Positions 16,128-25,214 of a stretch of 42,439 nucleotides of DNA are shown here, in pieces. A model generated the notes under the pieces. It saw nothing but the letters and a program-made list of their open reading frames with translations. It did not search any database and was not told the DNA's origin. Source of the DNA: Lujinxingia vulgaris (GTDB taxonomy: Bacteria > Myxococcota_A > Bradymonadia > Bradymonadales > Bradymonadaceae). The stretch covers positions 1-42,439 of the forward strand of contig NZ_VOSL01000057.1 in NCBI RefSeq assembly GCF_007997005.1, read 5' to 3'. Position 1 is the stretch's first letter, and the number at the start of each line of letters is the position of its first letter. Made by a program: the position numbers and the translations under genes.

Positions 16128-17453
16128 TCAGAGCCGGAAGATCAAAAACTCCAGGATCCGCTGCATATCTTCACCCAGGCTGCTCTGCTCTTTATTATGG
16201 AAGGACGTAAACACCACCGTCCCATAATTGGGCTGCTCGCGCTGGGTCACCAGAAGCGGCGAGTCCTGCACCGTCACCGTCGACGACGACGAGCTGCAGT
16301 TGGGGGAGCAACGCGAGACATCCCCCCTGAAATGCACCTGGGCGTTCGGCCCGGCTGAGCGCGCCACAACCCAGGCCACGTCACCCGACGAGAACTGAAT
16401 GCTCGCCGTCGTATCGTTGAGCAGGGTCTGCATCTCCACCGAGTCCACCGCCGCCTCCACCGTCTGCGGCGCCGACCCCACCCGGGCCTCGGCCAGGGTC
16501 GACCCTTCAAACTCGATCATCCCCTCAAACACCTCGCTAATAAAGGGGTGCGCCCAGTCCGAGACGTAGAGGCTGTTGCCGTTAGCCACAAACTGCCGCA
16601 GGTTCTGGGCAATCAGCGTCATATTCGCCCCCCGCGCCTGCAAATCTCCCCAGAGCGTGCCGCACTCAATAAAGAGGATCCGGAAGTAGTCCAGCTGTGC
16701 CGGGTTCTCCAAAAAGAGTTTGGCGCGATCCACCCCGGTCGAACCAAACACCGACGCGTCCTGCCCCATCAACGTGTACTCCAGATCCAGGCTCTGCAAG
16801 ATCTGACGCACGTTATCGTATTGCCCCTGCAGCACCGCGATGGGCACCTCACTGGCGTCCACACACAACTTATCGGCATCGGCTGTCAGATCGGTGGTCT
16901 GCCCGTTGTAGAGCGTCACCTGACGGGTGTTCGAGAACGAGCCGGAGCTCACCTCCACCTCATGCAAACCCGCCGGCACATCGGCGAACTCAAAGGTGCC
17001 GTCGCTGCCGGTGCGGGTGCTCATCTCAAAGGGCTCCCCCTCACAGTTGACGCCTCGAATCGTGGCGTTGGCCGCCGCCAACACCTGACCGTTGGTCGCG
17101 CAGGCCCGCGCAATCAGCTGACCGGGGCCGCAATCCTCCGGCGGCTCCACCACATCGCCCCCATCCGGCTCGCCAGCGTCCGACCCACCATCGGGGTTGC
17201 CCGTATCTTCTGGCGCGTCCGTATCGGGCTCCTCATTGGGAGAGCCGCTGTCCTCATCGCCGGCGTCCTGCTCATCGCCGCCAACATCCTGACCCGGCCC
17301 CGCCGACATGCAGAGCCCGCTGACCGGGTTGAGCTGCATGCCTGCCGGGCACGCATCCCGCTCGCCATCGAGCACATCTTCGGCGCACCCCGCCCCCAGG
17401 CTCAGCACTCCCACACACATCAGCCCGATCATCCACCGCTTCACCACCTTCAT
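16128..17453 (-). CDS. Large lipoprotein with carboxypeptidase-regulatory-like domain
   Basis: A 441-residue predicted lipoprotein. The signal peptide ends in LSLGAGC (Cys23). A Cys pair in DACPAGMQLNPVSGLCM is followed by an Asp/Gly/Glu/Pro linker (about 53-108). Residues about 112-185 form a carboxypeptidase-regulatory-like beta-sandwich (NATIRGVNCEGEPF, GSDGTFEFADVPAGLHEVEV). The remaining 240 residues resemble a class I glutamine-amidotransferase/ThuA-type fold (YFRILFIECGT, LRQFVANGNSLYVSDWAHPF), without an evident catalytic triad. It is probably surface or periplasmic. GAGGAAGCT precedes ATG. Such linker-rich lipoproteins are typical of myxobacteria-like genomes. Confidence 0.85.
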   Translation of the reverse strand: MKVVKRWMIGLMCVGVLSLGAGCAEDVLDGERDACPAGMQLNPVSGLCMSAGPGQDVGGDEQDAGDEDSGSPNEEPDTDAPEDTGNPDGGSDAGEPDGGDVVEPPEDCGPGQLIARACATNGQVLAAANATIRGVNCEGEPFEMSTRTGSDGTFEFADVPAGLHEVEVSSGSFSNTRQVTLYNGQTTDLTADADKLCVDASEVPIAVLQGQYDNVRQILQSLDLEYTLMGQDASVFGSTGVDRAKLFLENPAQLDYFRILFIECGTLWGDLQARGANMTLIAQNLRQFVANGNSLYVSDWAHPFISEVFEGMIEFEGSTLAEARVGSAPQTVEAAVDSVEMQTLLNDTTASIQFSSGDVAWVVARSAGPNAQVHFRGDVSRCSPNCSSSSSTVTVQDSPLLVTQREQPNYGTVVFTSFHNKEQSSLGEDMQRILEFLIFRL

Positions 17454-17784
17454 AGCTTCCTCGTATCAAATAGCATTCTGCCGTCCCGGGACTGCGTGCA
17501 TCTCGTTTTTTCGTACTTCACGCACCGGACACTTCGGCGCAGCATCGCCGGGTGGCGATCCTTCATGTTTTTTCCTGAGCGATCTCAAGCGGCGTAGTTT
17601 AGCAAATCCTTAGTTTCGCTGCAATTCCCCCGCGAAACCCACCACTTATACCCACCCCGATCCTGACCGATCGATAAGTCGTGCTTGAAAGCGCGGCGAG
17701 TCGCCCCCACCATAGGTGGCATCGCTTATGTGACCTGCTCTGAGCACCGCACCCCGCCCACCTCTCCGACCGGCTGAGCCCCTT
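17454..17784. other. Divergent intergenic region
   Basis: A 331-base gap between two divergently oriented lipoprotein genes. It has no copy of the window-wide repeat, unlike most other long gaps. It holds a candidate minus-strand promoter at 17596-17624 and a small inverted repeat ATCGCC-GGGT-GGCGAT at 17544-17559, inside the presumed leader of the minus-strand gene. I see no small gene or RNA. Confidence 0.6.
17596..17624 (-). promoter_or_regulatory. Possible promoter of the large lipoprotein gene
   Basis: On the minus strand TTGCAG (17624-17619), a 17-base spacer and TAAACT (17601-17596) resemble a sigma70 promoter. The implied leader would be about 135 bases. Confidence 0.35.
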
Positions 17785-19740
17785 ATGCACACCCCCGCCC
17801 TGCGACTCGCCAGCATCGCGCTCTTTGTCAGCGCCGCGCTCCCCGCCCTCTCCTGCTCCTCCGGTCCCGAAGCCTGCGGCGACGACGACATCGCCTGCCA
17901 GCTCAACATCTCGCCGGTCTGCCAACCTTCGGCCGCCGCCTGGTCGCCGGGCACCCCGATCTTCGAAGACGTCTCCGCACAGGCCGGCACAGAAGCGATG
18001 GGCGTGGTGGGAACCCGCATCTCGGTGGCCGACGTCAACCACGATGGCCTGCCCGACATCCTGGCGCGCCGCCCCGGCGGCGCCTCCGACGACTTCTCCG
18101 AAGAGGGCACCCGCCACACCTGGCTTTTGATCAACCAGGGCGACGGCACCTTTGAGGACACCACCGAAGTCTCCGGGCTGCTCACAAGCCGCTCCCCCTC
18201 CGACCCGCCGCGGCCGGTCGAAACTGTCGCGTTTGGCGACGTCAACAACGACGGCTTCCTCGACGTGGTCACCGCCTTCACCAACACCGCCTCCCCGCCC
18301 TCCGACCAGGGCGCCGAGGTGATGCTCGGCGACGGCCAGGGCGGCTTTACCGTCGGTCCGGTCTCACTTGCCCTGCAGAAGTCCGGCGAGTTGGCGGTGC
18401 GCGGCGGGCTCTCCCTGACCGATGTGGATCGCGACGGTAACCTCGACCTGTGGATCGCCAACGGCGCCGCCGGCGCAAACGGCCCCCAACAAGATCAACT
18501 TCTCAAGGGCGACGGCCAGGGCACCTTCGCCGAGATCACCGCCGAGGCCGGCCTCAGCACCGAGCCCTGGAACGCCATCGCCCCCCTCAATGAGGCCCGC
18601 GCCCACTCCAACGCCTGGTCCGGCGCAGCCTGCGACCTCAACAACGACGGCACCCCCGAGCTCCTCGCGGCTTCCTACGGCCGCGCCCCCAACCACCTCT
18701 GGCTGGGCGCATCCACCGGCGGCGACGTCGCCTTTACCAACCACGCCATCGCCTCGGGCTACGCCTTCGACGATCGCACCGACTGGAGCGACAACGAGTC
18801 TGCCCGCTGCTTCTGCAAGCTCAACCGCAGCGCCGAAGACTGCGCCGAGGTCCCCGAACCCCGCGTGGTTTGCGAATCGGAGGCCGACATCCTGCGCTGG
18901 AACCACGCCCAGGACCGCAACCCCTTCCGCCTGGGCGGCAACAGCGGCACCACCCTCTGCGCCGACCTCAACAACGACGGCCACCTCGATCTCCTTACGA
19001 CCGAGATCGTGCACTGGGACGTCGGATCGTCGTCCGACCCCTCCGAGATCCTCTACAACAGCGCCGGCGACACGCTCGCCTTTGAGCGTCCCGGCCCCGA
19101 GGCCACCGGCCTCGACCGGCCGCGCGAGACCACCTTCGACGACGGCGACATCACCGCCGCCACACTCGACTTCGACAACGACGGCCGCCTCGACATCCTC
19201 ATCGCCTCCACCGACTACCCCGGTACCCGCGCGCACCTCTACCACCAGCAACCCGACGCCACCTTTGCGCGCGTATCCCCCGAAGACGGCATCGACCTGA
19301 CCAGCGCCCACGGCGTGGCCACCGCCGACTTCAACCGCGACGGCGCCCTCGACCTGGTCGTCGGCCACTCCCGAAACCGCTGCTCCTCCGGCGACCACTG
19401 CCGCGACTCCGCCCACGTGCGCATCTTTGAAAACACACTGCCCCCCAACAACTGGCTGCAGATTCAACTCGAAGGCACACCCGGCATCAACCAGAGCGCC
19501 ATCGGCGCCCACATCACCGTCGACACCCCCGAGCTCACCCAGCTTACGGAGGTCCAGGGCGGCCACGGCCACTACGGCATGCAAAACGATCTCACCCAGC
19601 ACTTCGGCCTGGGCGAGCACTGCCAGGCCGAGGTCACCGTGCGCTGGCCCGACGCCGAGCTCACCACCGAGACCTACACCCTTCCGGCGGGCTATCGTTT
19701 CGTGCTGAGCCCCGGAGCCCCTCCCAGGGTCGCGCCCTGA
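17785..19740 (+). CDS. FG-GAP/VCBS-repeat lipoprotein with ASPIC/UnbV C-terminus
   Basis: A 651-residue CRTAC1-like lipoprotein. The signal peptide ends in LPALSC (Cys24). Five or more FG-GAP repeats with calcium-loop signatures follow: DVNHDGLPDIL, DVNNDGFLDVV, DVDRDGNLDLW, DLNNDGTPELL, DLNNDGHLDLL, DFDNDGRLDIL, DFNRDGALDLV. Together they should form a beta-propeller. The last 110 residues match the ASPIC/UnbV domain (NWLQIQLEG, IGAHITV, VQGGHGHYGMQN, HFGLGEH, VTVRWPD). A Cys-rich insert (CFCKLNRSAEDC) interrupts the propeller around residues 350-370. The protein is expected to be outer-membrane or surface anchored, in binding or adhesion rather than catalysis. Repeat array E begins right after its stop codon. 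Confidence 0.92.
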   Translation: MHTPALRLASIALFVSAALPALSCSSGPEACGDDDIACQLNISPVCQPSAAAWSPGTPIFEDVSAQAGTEAMGVVGTRISVADVNHDGLPDILARRPGGASDDFSEEGTRHTWLLINQGDGTFEDTTEVSGLLTSRSPSDPPRPVETVAFGDVNNDGFLDVVTAFTNTASPPSDQGAEVMLGDGQGGFTVGPVSLALQKSGELAVRGGLSLTDVDRDGNLDLWIANGAAGANGPQQDQLLKGDGQGTFAEITAEAGLSTEPWNAIAPLNEARAHSNAWSGAACDLNNDGTPELLAASYGRAPNHLWLGASTGGDVAFTNHAIASGYAFDDRTDWSDNESARCFCKLNRSAEDCAEVPEPRVVCESEADILRWNHAQDRNPFRLGGNSGTTLCADLNNDGHLDLLTTEIVHWDVGSSSDPSEILYNSAGDTLAFERPGPEATGLDRPRETTFDDGDITAATLDFDNDGRLDILIASTDYPGTRAHLYHQQPDATFARVSPEDGIDLTSAHGVATADFNRDGALDLVVGHSRNRCSSGDHCRDSAHVRIFENTLPPNNWLQIQLEGTPGINQSAIGAHITVDTPELTQLTEVQGGHGHYGMQNDLTQHFGLGEHCQAEVTVRWPDAELTTETYTLPAGYRFVLSPGAPPRVAP

Positions 19741-19742
19741 AC

Positions 19743-20032
19743 ATGATCGGGTGCCTGGCACCCGATCGTTTTAATCACGTTGAGCGCGATCGAGTGCCTG
19801 GCACCCGCGCACAGTCAGCATGATCGAATGCCTGGCACCCAATCTCGTCGAACATGTTCGAACGCCTGGCACCCGCGCACAGTCAGCATGATCGAATGCC
19901 CATGTTCGAACGCCTGGCACCCGATCTTCTCGAACATGTTCGAACGCCTGGCACCCGATCGTCTCGAAGATGTTCGAACGCCTGGCACCCGATCTCCTCG
20001 AACATGTTCGAGTGCCTGGCACCTGAGCTTCC
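19743..20032. repeat. Repeat array E (eight copies plus one left half)
   Basis: Eight full copies occupy almost all of the gap between two convergent genes. The left arm varies in one array from GGGTGCC through GAGTGCC and GAATGCC to GAACGCC. The final four copies start at 19904, 19938, 19972 and 20006, an exact 34-bp period, and their spacers include GAACATGTTC or a near match. Near 19890 a truncated copy ends after GAATGCC and joins the next unit directly. Confidence 0.96.
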
Positions 20033-20052
20033 CACCCGCGCAAGCTCTAACT

Positions 20053-22128
20053 TCAGTCACACCGCACCCACCCCCCCTCAAACGAATCCCCCTCCACAAA
20101 GCCCTTCATCCGCGGATAATCCTTACCCGGACCCGCCTCCTGCCAGTCGGTCACTCGACGCCCGGCATCCCTCGCTGCCGCCCGCACAAGCTCCTTGAGC
20201 TCGACGTTGCGCTTGCGATCGTTTCGACACACCAGCATCGAACCGCCCGACTTGAGCACCTCAAAACACTCCGCCAGCACCGCCTGATAGTCACGACGCA
20301 CTGACCAGAACGCCCCGCTGCCCGCGGCCGCCGTCGGCGGATCAACAATGATCCCGTCAAAAAGCTCACCGGCCTCCACCGCCTGCCTCAAGTAGTCGCG
20401 CGCGTCCATCGCCTCATTCTGATGCCCCTCCACATCCAGCCCGTTGAGCTCCAGATTCTCATCGAGCCAGCGCAGATAACGCTTCGATAAGTCGACATTC
20501 ACCGTCGCCGCCCCCACCTTCGCCAGCGCCACGCTGAACGCGCCGGTATGACAGAAGAGGTTCAGCCAGCGCTGCCCCTCACCGGCGCGCCGCTGCGCCT
20601 CAAGGCGGTTGTCACGCTGGTCGGCAAAAAAGCCCACATCGATCCCCTCCCAGGGCTCCACCCGGTACTTGAGCCCCGACTCCTTGACCACGAGACTTCC
20701 CCCCGGCTTTAAATATCCCCCGCTGCGCCGCACCACCTCGGCCTGGGGCAACTTCCCCTCGGCCTCACGCACATCGCGCATATGCTCCACCGACAGGATC
20801 ATCGCGTCGCGGTCATGCGCCGCCAGCGCCTCATACACCGCCGGCGCAAGCCCCCGCCCACAGCGCCCGGTGATCGTCACCCGCATCACACTGCCCATCT
20901 GGTCGACCAACACCCCCGGCACCCCGTCGGCCTCCCCGTGCACCACCCGAAACACATCAGTGCGCCCCAGATCCCGGTACAACGCCCCTCGCCTGGCCAC
21001 CGCCTCGTCAACTCGAAGCCCCACCTCTTCGTCGATCTTCTCGGCGGCCTCGACCTCATCGCTCCAGTAGCGGGCCACGATCTCACCGGTGCCATCCACC
21101 ACCGCGTACACCTTGGAGGGCCCTTTCGGCCCCACAAGACGCACCGGCACCCCGGGCTCCATCCCCTCGATCGAGCCCGTATGGCGGTCGCGCAACACCC
21201 AGGGATGTTTGCCCGCCTCCAGAAACTCCAGGCTCTTGCCCGACACCTCCAGCGTTCCGACCTTCGCAGCCGCTTTCACTCCCTTCTTAAACGCCTGCGG
21301 CGTTGGACACACCGGAATCGACGGACGCCAGGAGCGCAAACTCGGCCAGCTGTTCGCAAAATCCTCCCCCCCAAAAAGCGCGCCCAGCCTTAACCTCACC
21401 CCGCCCTCCACCGCATAACCGCCCCGCTCCACATCCCCCAGCGCCGGCGATCCCCCACGGGCGAGCGCTTCGAGCACCCCCTGGTAGATGCCCCGCTCCG
21501 GCGCCCTTTCAAACGCAACGCTCAGCTGCATCTCCGCCAGCCCCTCCCACGTCATCGTGACCGCATAGCTGACCTTCGCCCCCGAGGCCTCCCACACCCC
21601 GGTGGCATGCAGCGGCCGGGGCACAATCGCCACCCAGGTCTGCTGCACTTCCCCCCGCCACAACTTCGCCTCCAGCTCCTCGGCCCGCGACGCGCTCGTG
21701 GCCAGCAACCACGGCCCACCCGCGTTGCTGGGCGCCTCCCACACCGGCGTAAACCCCTCGCGATCCACGCCGAGCATATCCGCCAGAAAAAGCACCGGAT
21801 CCATCGGATCCTCCGGGTCAATCGCCCCGGCCATCCCCACCGGCTTCTCCACCACCACCCACCCATCACCCCACAACAGCGCCTCAGCCTCCGGAAGCCC
21901 GTAGACCTCCTCGCCCTCCCCAACCTCAACCTCAACCCTGGCGCCAAAACCCACAACCTGCTCAGCCTTAAAGCAGGTCGCCCCGTTGACCTGCACCTCC
22001 CCCGACGCAAAGAGTGCCTCCACCTGCTCGCCAGTCCCCTGCGGCCAGGCCCGCTGCACCCACTGCCCTACCGGCGTGCGCTGCTCGTCCCCCTCCTTCG
22101 GCACTAAAAACGTCAGGCTCTTTCCCAT
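20053..22128 (-). CDS. RlmI-like rRNA methyltransferase fused to an inactive pseudouridine-synthase domain
   Basis: A 691-residue fusion. Residues about 18-75 resemble an S4 RNA-binding domain (VEALFASGEVQVNG). Residues about 85-260 follow the RluA pseudouridine-synthase fold: WGDGWVVVEKPVGM is the usual substrate-binding strand, but the catalytic HRLDxxTSG has become WEAPSNAGG, so the catalytic Asp is Pro133. Residues about 290-691 are an RlmI-like PUA plus Rossmann methyltransferase: VDQMGSVMRVTITG, GFFADQRDNR, motif I LNLFCHTGAFSVALA (522-536) and IIVDPPTAA (594-602). The expected reaction is SAM-dependent cytosine-5 methylation of 23S rRNA, with the dead domain perhaps guiding substrate binding. 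The start at 22128 or 22140 is uncertain. Confidence 0.85.
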   Translation of the reverse strand: MGKSLTFLVPKEGDEQRTPVGQWVQRAWPQGTGEQVEALFASGEVQVNGATCFKAEQVVGFGARVEVEVGEGEEVYGLPEAEALLWGDGWVVVEKPVGMAGAIDPEDPMDPVLFLADMLGVDREGFTPVWEAPSNAGGPWLLATSASRAEELEAKLWRGEVQQTWVAIVPRPLHATGVWEASGAKVSYAVTMTWEGLAEMQLSVAFERAPERGIYQGVLEALARGGSPALGDVERGGYAVEGGVRLRLGALFGGEDFANSWPSLRSWRPSIPVCPTPQAFKKGVKAAAKVGTLEVSGKSLEFLEAGKHPWVLRDRHTGSIEGMEPGVPVRLVGPKGPSKVYAVVDGTGEIVARYWSDEVEAAEKIDEEVGLRVDEAVARRGALYRDLGRTDVFRVVHGEADGVPGVLVDQMGSVMRVTITGRCGRGLAPAVYEALAAHDRDAMILSVEHMRDVREAEGKLPQAEVVRRSGGYLKPGGSLVVKESGLKYRVEPWEGIDVGFFADQRDNRLEAQRRAGEGQRWLNLFCHTGAFSVALAKVGAATVNVDLSKRYLRWLDENLELNGLDVEGHQNEAMDARDYLRQAVEAGELFDGIIVDPPTAAAGSGAFWSVRRDYQAVLAECFEVLKSGGSMLVCRNDRKRNVELKELVRAAARDAGRRVTDWQEAGPGKDYPRMKGFVEGDSFEGGWVRCD

Positions 22129-22320
22129 CTTCTCACCCATCGGCGTCGGTTCACTTCCCGCACCCTCGCCATCGCCGCCGCACCGGCAGCGCCGCAAAGA
22201 GCGCATCCCCCGGCGTCATACCCCCCGCACCCAACCTCGACAAGATCCTCGACCTCACCCGACGACTTTTCCTGCGCACCGCTCTGCCTTAGCTTCAACA
22301 CGTCACAGGTAACACCCGTA

Positions 22321-22501
22321 CGAACGCCTGGCACCCGTGCGGCCCATGATCGAATGCCTGGCACCCGTGCGGCCCATGATCGAACGCCTGGCACCCGTGC
22401 TGCCCATGATCGAACGCCAAAAGATCGAATGCCTGGCACCCGTGCGGCCCATGATCGAACGCCTGGCACCCGTGCTGCCCATGATCGAATGCCTGGCACC
22501 C
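22321..22501. repeat. Repeat array F (six copies plus one left half)
   Basis: Six copies with a 30-bp period share a spacer GTGCGGCCCATGAT or its GTGCTG variant. One unit is truncated after CGAACGCC and followed by AAAAGATCGAATGCC. The array lies between two divergent genes. Upstream of it, 22207-22320 holds nothing else that I recognise. Confidence 0.95.
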
Positions 22502-22577
22502 TTTCACCCCCGAACCACTCGCGCTAACCTCCCCCGCGGCGATCACCCCCCTGTTTCCTCGTTTACTCGGCGCACCG

Positions 22578-23420
22578 ATGACCCCTGACGAAAAACGCAT
22601 CCTTTACTGGCGCCCGATCGCCCTCTTCGTGGCCGCTTTCATCGGCCTCAACCTCTTCGGGGCCTTCGGCTACCTCGCCAGCCTCAACACCTACGTCGTC
22701 CTCATCCTCTCCCAGGTTCTGGTCGTCCTGGGAATCGCGCTGGCCTACCGACGCTTCGTGGCCACCGATGCCCCCGGATGGCCACGCCTCTCGCCACGCG
22801 GCCTCTCCCCGCTGGCGATCGTGCTCACCATCCTGGCTGCCGTCACCCTGGGCTTCTTCGCCAACCTCCTGGGCGCGTTGATCGTCGAGGTGGTCCCCGG
22901 CATGCGCGAGATCGCCGAGAGCTACCAGCAAACCGTCGAGAGTCTTCTCCTCCCCGACGATGCTTTCTCCCAGGTCTTGGGCGCCGTGGCCGTCGCACTG
23001 ATCGCCCCCCTCTGCGAAGAGTTCCTCTTTCGCGCCACCATCCTCCCCGAGCTCGCCCGCACCCGCCGCGCCCGCAACGCCATCATCCTCAACGGCTTGC
23101 TTTTCGGCGCGATGCACGCAAACCCCATGGCCTTTGTCCCCCTCTCCATCGTGGGCATCTTTCTGGCCCACATCACGCTGAGCAGCGGCGGGGTCTTTCT
23201 GGCCATTCTTGCTCACGCCGCCCTCAACACCGCCAACGGCGTCGTCCTCCCCCGCATCGCCCACCTCGCCGAGACCGCCCCCGAAGACGCCGGTCTGCTC
23301 AGCACCCTCAAAGCCCTGGCCCTGGTCACCCCGCTGGCCATCTTCTTCTGGTGGTCGATTCACCGCGAACTCAAACGCATCGCGCCCGCATCATCCTCGG
23401 AGTCTTCTCCGGTACGCTAA
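22578..23420 (+). CDS. CPBP-family intramembrane metalloprotease
   Basis: A 280-residue membrane protein with about six to eight hydrophobic segments. The CPBP (Abi/Rce1-like) motifs are complete: EExxxR in CEEFLFR (Glu147, Glu148, Arg152), the FGAMHANP histidine (His180), and HAALN (His213, Asn217). The family includes prenyl-protein-processing and other intramembrane proteases; the substrate cannot be read from sequence. No strong ribosome binding site precedes ATG 22578. Its stop codon overlaps by four bases the end of the convergent gene. Confidence 0.9.
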   Translation: MTPDEKRILYWRPIALFVAAFIGLNLFGAFGYLASLNTYVVLILSQVLVVLGIALAYRRFVATDAPGWPRLSPRGLSPLAIVLTILAAVTLGFFANLLGALIVEVVPGMREIAESYQQTVESLLLPDDAFSQVLGAVAVALIAPLCEEFLFRATILPELARTRRARNAIILNGLLFGAMHANPMAFVPLSIVGIFLAHITLSSGGVFLAILAHAALNTANGVVLPRIAHLAETAPEDAGLLSTLKALALVTPLAIFFWWSIHRELKRIAPASSSESSPVR

Positions 23421-24685
23421 AACGCGTCGCTGGCCTCATCCACCGCGGCCTCCACCTCATCGAGCTCCAGCCACTCCACATAACGCGAGACCACAAAATC
23501 GTCGGCCAGCACATCCGGCATCGCGCGCCGCCCCCCCGTCCAACGCCGTGCCCCGCACAACCACAGCGGCATCCCCTCCTGCTCCTCACACAGCCCCAGC
23601 TCGGCGAGCTCGGTGTACGCATAACGCGGCTGCATCTGGCGCTGCGCGTCGATCACCCCCAGATAGGGAAACGCCCGCTCGTCGTACTCCTGACGATCCC
23701 CAAACATGATCCGGCATGTCTTCAGCCACCGATAATGCACATACGCATCGGTCGGCCGCAGCCCCACCCGCGCGATCGTTGCCAGGCGCTGAGCCACATC
23801 ATCTCGCACCCGAGCATCGGGCGAGTTCATCATGCGACACATCGAAAACAGCGCCCCCAGTCGCAAATCCACATCATAATCGGGAAGCCCTTCCGCCTCG
23901 ACCACCCGCCACGCCGGCGGCTGACCGTACTCGGCCAACCTCCCCAGCGCCGCGCTCATCTCCAGGAGCACCTCCACCTCGGGCGAGCCCTTCAGCTGGC
24001 GATCGATCATCTCCAGCACATCGCTCCCCTGAGCTGGCGAAAGCTGTCGCGTGAGCTCCAAACAGCTCGTGGGCAAACTGCCCTGCTGGCGCGCCGCACA
24101 CCCGCGCAACCACCGGTAAAATCGCTCCGTCTCCGGCCGATCACGCTCCTCGCGCATCGCATCGACCACTGCTGCCACCAGAAGTTGATGTGCGCCCCCC
24201 TCAACCTCGGCCCAGAACCCATCCATCGCCCGGACCAGCTCCCCCTCAAAACGCTCGCCAAGATACCCTCGCACAAGACAGGTCCACGGCGCGCGCTCGC
24301 TGCGCCGACTCACCGCCAGCGCCAGTGCATCCCACTCCGGTGCATCCGGCCCGGATGCCTCGACATGCCAGCTGCAGATCTTCTCGGTAAGCGCCCGCGG
24401 CCCATACTCAATCGCCCGGACGCGCTCCGTCTCCTCCAACGCCCCCACATCAACCGCACCGACATCCCACCGTTCAAAGACCTCCGAAGCCTCCCGCGCC
24501 TGGCGCTCCGCCGGCGAAAGGCCGGCAAGCGGATCGACCTCCGCCCCCTGCTGCGGCACCACCCAGAGCCCCCAACCCAGCACCGCCACCGTCAATGAGA
24601 GCGCGAGCCCACCCCACAACCCCGCATCGAGCTCCCCCTCGCGCGGCGCCTCTTCCCCCGGCGCCGGAATCACCAACTTCGCCAT
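23417..24685 (-). CDS. Membrane-anchored hypothetical protein
   Basis: A 422-residue protein with one N-terminal membrane segment at about 24-45 (LALSLTVAVLGWGLWVV), preceded by a short charged tail, so the rest is probably exported. The body is helical and Trp/Cys-containing (ICSWHVEA, WLRGCAARQQG, PLWLCGARRW), with stretches resembling tetratricopeptide-like or HEAT-like pairs. No known domain is recognised. ATG 24685 has GGGAG seven bases upstream; a GTG at 24688 is adjacent. It overlaps the CPBP gene by four bases at the 3' end, and a repeat array occupies its upstream region. Confidence 0.75.
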   Translation of the reverse strand: MAKLVIPAPGEEAPREGELDAGLWGGLALSLTVAVLGWGLWVVPQQGAEVDPLAGLSPAERQAREASEVFERWDVGAVDVGALEETERVRAIEYGPRALTEKICSWHVEASGPDAPEWDALALAVSRRSERAPWTCLVRGYLGERFEGELVRAMDGFWAEVEGGAHQLLVAAVVDAMREERDRPETERFYRWLRGCAARQQGSLPTSCLELTRQLSPAQGSDVLEMIDRQLKGSPEVEVLLEMSAALGRLAEYGQPPAWRVVEAEGLPDYDVDLRLGALFSMCRMMNSPDARVRDDVAQRLATIARVGLRPTDAYVHYRWLKTCRIMFGDRQEYDERAFPYLGVIDAQRQMQPRYAYTELAELGLCEEQEGMPLWLCGARRWTGGRRAMPDVLADDFVVSRYVEWLELDEVEAAVDEASDAF

Positions 24686-24789
24686 CACCTACTCCCAGAA
24701 CCCGAGCTTCGCCTCATGCAACCGCAACCTCTCGCACGCGCCGCCATCCTATCGACGCCCCCTTAACCCGTCCACCGGGTGTATCGCGC

Positions 24790-25044
24790 TCGGACGCCTG
24801 GCACCCGGTCACCTTCTCCATGTTCGAACACCTGGCACCCAATCACAGCCCATGTTCGAACGCCTGGCACCCAGTCTCACTGACCATGGTCAAACGCCTG
24901 GCACCCAATCACAGCCCATGTCCGAACGCCTGGCACCCGATCACAGCCCATGTTCGAACGCCTGGCACCCGGTCTCACTTCACAGCCCATGTTCGAACGC
25001 CTGGCACCCGATCACAGCCCATGTTCGGACGCCTGGCACCCGAT
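24790..25044. repeat. Repeat array G (eight copies)
   Basis: Eight copies, most preceded by CATGTTC or CATGTCC, lie 30-39 bp apart (commonly 32 or 34). The array fills the first half of a 529-base divergent gap; the rest holds the promoter candidate at 25128-25156 and nothing else that I recognise. Confidence 0.95.
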
Positions 25045-25127
25045 CTCCTGCACCCACCTCATGATTCGTGACCGCACGCCGGAGCCCCCCTCCTTCCCCG
25101 TCGAACGCCCAACATCCCACACTTTTC

Positions 25128-25156
25128 TTGCCCACACCCCTCACCCCCCCTACCAT
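25128..25156 (+). promoter_or_regulatory. Possible promoter of the FHA-PP2C operon
   Basis: TTGCCC (25128-25133), a 17-base spacer and TACCAT (25151-25156) lie about 60 bases upstream of ATG 25215. Four of six bases match in each box. Confidence 0.4.
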
Positions 25157-25214
25157 CAACATCGATCTCTTCAGTCCCACATCTCCGACCGGCCCTCGCG
25201 CCCAACGGAACGCC

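Noticed and set aside
19930-20006. LexA/DinR-like operator in array E spacers
   Set aside because: GAACATGTTC is palindromic but has a 2-base centre instead of the 4-base centre of GAAC-N4-GTTC boxes, and it is a by-product of the array spacer between convergent genes.
19743-20032. CRISPR array
   Set aside because: The repeated core is short and variable, spacers within an array are near-identical rather than unique, and no cas gene is visible.
22578-23420. CPBP protease as part of a bacteriocin-immunity or defence cluster
   Set aside because: The neighbours are an rRNA methyltransferase and an unknown membrane-anchored protein; no peptide, toxin or defence gene is visible.
24595-25071. Small proteins made of repeated NAWHP, ERLAP or VPGVR units
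   Set aside because: Every frame of the repeat lacks stops, so open frames arise automatically over each array; none has a convincing ribosome binding site or conserved start.
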